NCBI GenBank assembly: GCA_018056405.1
Contig: JAGPFT010000180.1
Coordinates: 1 to 6,486, forward strand
Length of the DNA: 6,486 bases
Direction of reading: 5' to 3'
DNA from: Anaerolineae bacterium
Lineage (GTDB): Bacteria; Chloroflexota; Anaerolineae; Aggregatilineales; Aggregatilineaceae
Below the pieces are notes generated by a model. It saw only the letters and a program-made list of their open reading frames with translations. It had not been told where the DNA came from and ran no database searches. Shown piece by piece: positions 4,514 through 6,486 of the stretch (positions within the stretch are counted from its first letter, which is position 1; each line of letters starts with the position of its first letter). Position numbers and translations under genes: made by a program.

Positions 4514-5267
4514 GCGCACTCTCCGCACCGACGCCGTGATCCTGCGCCGCCAGGACTACGGGGAGGCGGATCGCCTGCTCGTCCTGCTGACGGCAGGGCA
4601 CGGCAAGCTGCGCGCTCTGGCCAAAGGCGCGCGCAAGCCTATCGCGCGCAAGGCCGGGCACCTGGAACTCTACGCGCTGGTGGACATGCAGCTTGCGCGC
4701 GGGCGGGAGTGGTACCTTGTCCGCGAGGCAGAGATGCGCGAGCCGTTCCTGGCCCTGCGCGAAGACCTGGTGCGCAGCACCTATGCCAGCCATTTCGTGG
4801 AGCTGATTGACCGCTTCACGGGCGAGCAGGACGCGAGTCGCGCCGAGTTCGACCTGCTGGTGAGCGGCCTGGAGCGACTGTGCACCAATGCCGACCCGCG
4901 CACCGTCGCCCGCACCTTCGAGCTGGGGCTGTTAGGACTGGCCGGGTTCGCGCCGTCGCTGCACCAGTGCGCCATCGGCCAGGAAGACGTGCAGCCGCAG
5001 GATCAATTCTTCAGCCCGCCCGATGGCGGCGTGATCTGCCCGGAGCACCATGCGGGGCTGGATCGCGGCCTGCCGGTCAGCCTGCCCGCGCTTAAGGTGC
5101 TGCGCTACATGCAGACGCAGCCCTGGGGGGCAGTGCAGGCGGTGAACATCGGCGCGATGCTGCACCTGGAGCTAGAGCGGCTGATGCTGGCCTACCTGAC
5201 CTACGTGCTGGAACAGCGCCTGCAGAGCGTCGAGTTTTTGCGGCGGCTGCGCCGCGAGGAGTTGTAG
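4500..5267 (+). CDS. recO: DNA repair protein RecO
   Basis: A 255-residue recombination mediator of the RecFOR pathway, which displaces SSB from single-stranded DNA, anneals strands and helps load RecA. The N-terminal OB-fold is clear: RTDAVILRRQDYGEADRLLV (from about residue 9) with YGEADR at 20-25, and AKGARKP at 41-47. The rest is the helical RecO C-domain. The usual CxxC...CxxC zinc module is altered: Cys157 stands in HQCAIGQ, where CxxCG is expected, and Cys180 in ICPEHH, followed by His183/His184 in place of the fourth cysteine; the second ligand position appears lost. The FFSP..GGVIC context around it is otherwise typical. The start is GTG, overlapping cdd by 14 bases. The gene follows cdd as in the Firmicutes cdd-era-recO cluster, but era is absent here. 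The family call is firm. Confidence 0.92.
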   Translation: MPDRERTLRTDAVILRRQDYGEADRLLVLLTAGHGKLRALAKGARKPIARKAGHLELYALVDMQLARGREWYLVREAEMREPFLALREDLVRSTYASHFVELIDRFTGEQDASRAEFDLLVSGLERLCTNADPRTVARTFELGLLGLAGFAPSLHQCAIGQEDVQPQDQFFSPPDGGVICPEHHAGLDRGLPVSLPALKVLRYMQTQPWGAVQAVNIGAMLHLELERLMLAYLTYVLEQRLQSVEFLRRLRREEL

Positions 5268-5278
5268 TGGAAGCAGGG

Positions 5279-5290
5279 GGAGGAGAAGGG
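5279..5290 (+). promoter_or_regulatory. Strong ribosome binding site for the secreted hydrolase
   Basis: GGAGGAGAAGGG (5279-5290) contains overlapping GGAGG and AGGAG cores; AGGAG ends 8 bases before the ATG at 5294. This favours that ATG over an in-frame GTG at 5267-5269, which overlaps the recO stop by one base and would have the ribosome site inside its own coding region. Confidence 0.75.
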
Positions 5291-5293
5291 ATC

Positions 5294-6486
5294 ATGCGCT
5301 GGTTATTGATGATCGCTCTGCTGATCGTGCTGATCGTCGGGCTGGTGCCGGTGGCGAGCGCCCAAGCGCCAGACGCGCCGGCCTTCGCTGTGCGCGGGCC
5401 GCACCCCGTCGGCGTGCGCGATTTCATCATCGAGGACGCTGAGCGCCCCCTTAACGTGACGGTGTGGTATCCGGCGCTCAACCCGGACGGCGCGCCGGAA
5501 ACGACGAGCTACCTCCTGGGGAGCATCTTCCCCATGCCCGGCCAGGCACTGCGCGACGCCGCGCCAGACGCAGCGAGCGGCCCGTACCCGCTGGTCGTCT
5601 TCTCGCACGGCTTCGGCGGGTTCCGGGCACAGTCCACTTACCTCACCGAACATCTGGCCTCGCACGGCTTTGTGGTCATGTCCGCCGACCATCCGGGCAG
5701 CACATTGTTCGACCTCCTCGGCGACAATGTGCGCTTGCAAGACTTGATCGAGATGGTAGCCAGGGGCAGCACGCCGTCGGGCGAGTTCTGGAAGACAGTG
5801 AGGAGCGAGGGCGGGGCGCGCGCCCTCGAACTGACAAGCGTCAGCCTGGCGCTGCGCCCGCTCGACGTGCTGCGCCAGATCGCCTTCGCCGAGGCGCTGA
5901 CCGCCCGCAGCGGTGCCCTGGCCGGGATGATTGATACCGGGCGTATCGCGGTCAGCGGGCACTCGTTCGGAGGGTATACGGCGGCGGCGGTCGGCGGCGC
6001 GCGCCTGGACATGGCGGCGCTGCGCGACTGGTGCGCCGATCCGATAGGGATCGCCTTCAGCCCCGGCGAGACTCCCGCCTTCGCGCCAGTGCCGCTCGAC
6101 GGAGCCAGCGCGCTCAATGCGTGCGCCGCCCAGTTAGTGACGGGCGATGTGGCCGCCCTGCGCGGCCTGGACACTCCGCCGTCCGATCTCTGGCCGCCGA
6201 CAACCGACCCGCGCGTCCAGGCTGTGCTGCTGCTCGCCCCCTGGAACATGCCCATCTTTGGCGCAGAAGGGTTGGCCGCGCTCGATGTGCCGCTCATGGT
6301 GCAGGTCGGCGCGCTGGACAGCACCACTCCCCCAGAGCGCGACGCCTATCTGGCCTATAGCAAAGCCGGCAGCGGCGACAAGGCGCTGGTCGTCTTCGAG
6401 GGGGCAGGGCACCTGCTCTTTGCCAACGGCGGGCTGGGCGTGGACGATCCGGCCTGGGATATGGACGCGGCCCACGCGCTGGTCAA
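5294..6486 (+). CDS. Secreted alpha/beta hydrolase, PAF-acetylhydrolase/dienelactone hydrolase-like (3' end missing)
   Basis: The frame is open from the ATG to the window edge (397 codons), so the C-terminus lies outside. Residues 1-23 are a signal peptide (MRWLLMIALLIVLIVGL core, cleavage likely after ASA at 21-23), so the enzyme is exported or surface-held. The mature protein has RDFIIEDAERPLNVTVWYPA (about 42-61), the oxyanion-hole loop VFSHGFGGFR (Ser104-Gly109 region), a nucleophile elbow SGHSFGGYTAAA (Ser224), a probable acid in GALDSTTPPER (Asp342) and His373 in EGAGHLLF. This layout matches the COG4188-type predicted dienelactone hydrolases, related to platelet-activating-factor acetylhydrolase. 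Cys247 and Cys277, between elbow and acid, could form a disulfide in the exported protein. It follows recO by 26 bases behind a strong ribosome site, hence is the third operon member, though its function seems unrelated. Substrate is unknown. Confidence 0.9.
   Translation, partial: MRWLLMIALLIVLIVGLVPVASAQAPDAPAFAVRGPHPVGVRDFIIEDAERPLNVTVWYPALNPDGAPETTSYLLGSIFPMPGQALRDAAPDAASGPYPLVVFSHGFGGFRAQSTYLTEHLASHGFVVMSADHPGSTLFDLLGDNVRLQDLIEMVARGSTPSGEFWKTVRSEGGARALELTSVSLALRPLDVLRQIAFAEALTARSGALAGMIDTGRIAVSGHSFGGYTAAAVGGARLDMAALRDWCADPIGIAFSPGETPAFAPVPLDGASALNACAAQLVTGDVAALRGLDTPPSDLWPPTTDPRVQAVLLLAPWNMPIFGAEGLAALDVPLMVQVGALDSTTPPERDAYLAYSKAGSGDKALVVFEGAGHLLFANGGLGVDDPAWDMDAAHALV

Overview
The window is a GC-rich stretch of bacterial chromosome with six protein-coding genes and an unusual amount of palindromic and tandem repeat DNA between them. 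The gene set (housekeeping enzymes, no phage, plasmid or defence genes) is ordinary. The repeat style suggests a member of the Chloroflexota, perhaps Anaerolineae: C-rich and G-rich inverted arms of the CCCCTCTCC/GGAGAGGGG kind, a GTAGGGGCG palindrome, and degenerate GGATTGC heptamer arrays. Consistent with this are TGC-TAYAMT extended -10 promoters and a phosphofructokinase of the GG(G/N)GT type. The taxonomic call rests on recall of such elements and is moderate at best.

Layout. Bases 1-422 hold a 75-bp tandem repeat of about five copies with a nested 7-bp period; the array runs off the left edge. Next is a minus-strand gene for a YhhQ-family queuosine-precursor transporter (432-1148), whose promoter sits so close to its ATG that the mRNA is probably leaderless. 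The intergenic region 1149-1515 holds this promoter, a 13-bp-stem palindrome, a 26-bp perfect palindrome with rearranged flanking arms, and an imperfect hairpin ahead of the next gene. On the plus strand follow a 6-phosphofructokinase (1516-2646) and a membrane-anchored alpha/beta hydrolase (2698-3588), probably one transcription unit. The 478-bp gap 3589-4066 is packed with inverted repeats and ends in an extended -10 promoter. That promoter drives a tight operon of cytidine deaminase (cdd, 4067-4513), the recombination mediator RecO (4500-5267, overlapping cdd) and a secreted PAF-acetylhydrolase-like/dienelactone hydrolase-like protein (5294 to the window end, incomplete).

How the genes relate. 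The transporter brings in preQ0/preQ1-type bases for tRNA queuosine; phosphofructokinase commits sugar to glycolysis; cytidine deaminase salvages pyrimidine nucleosides; RecO loads RecA in RecF-pathway repair. The cdd-recO pair looks like a reduced version of the widespread cdd-era-recO cluster, with era absent from between them. The two hydrolases have intact catalytic triads but no assignable substrate.

I see no convincing new multi-gene system. The points most worth following are the repeat families (possible non-autonomous mobile elements sharing an end motif), the altered zinc-finger of RecO, the mixed ATP/PPi signature of the phosphofructokinase and the apparently leaderless transporter gene.
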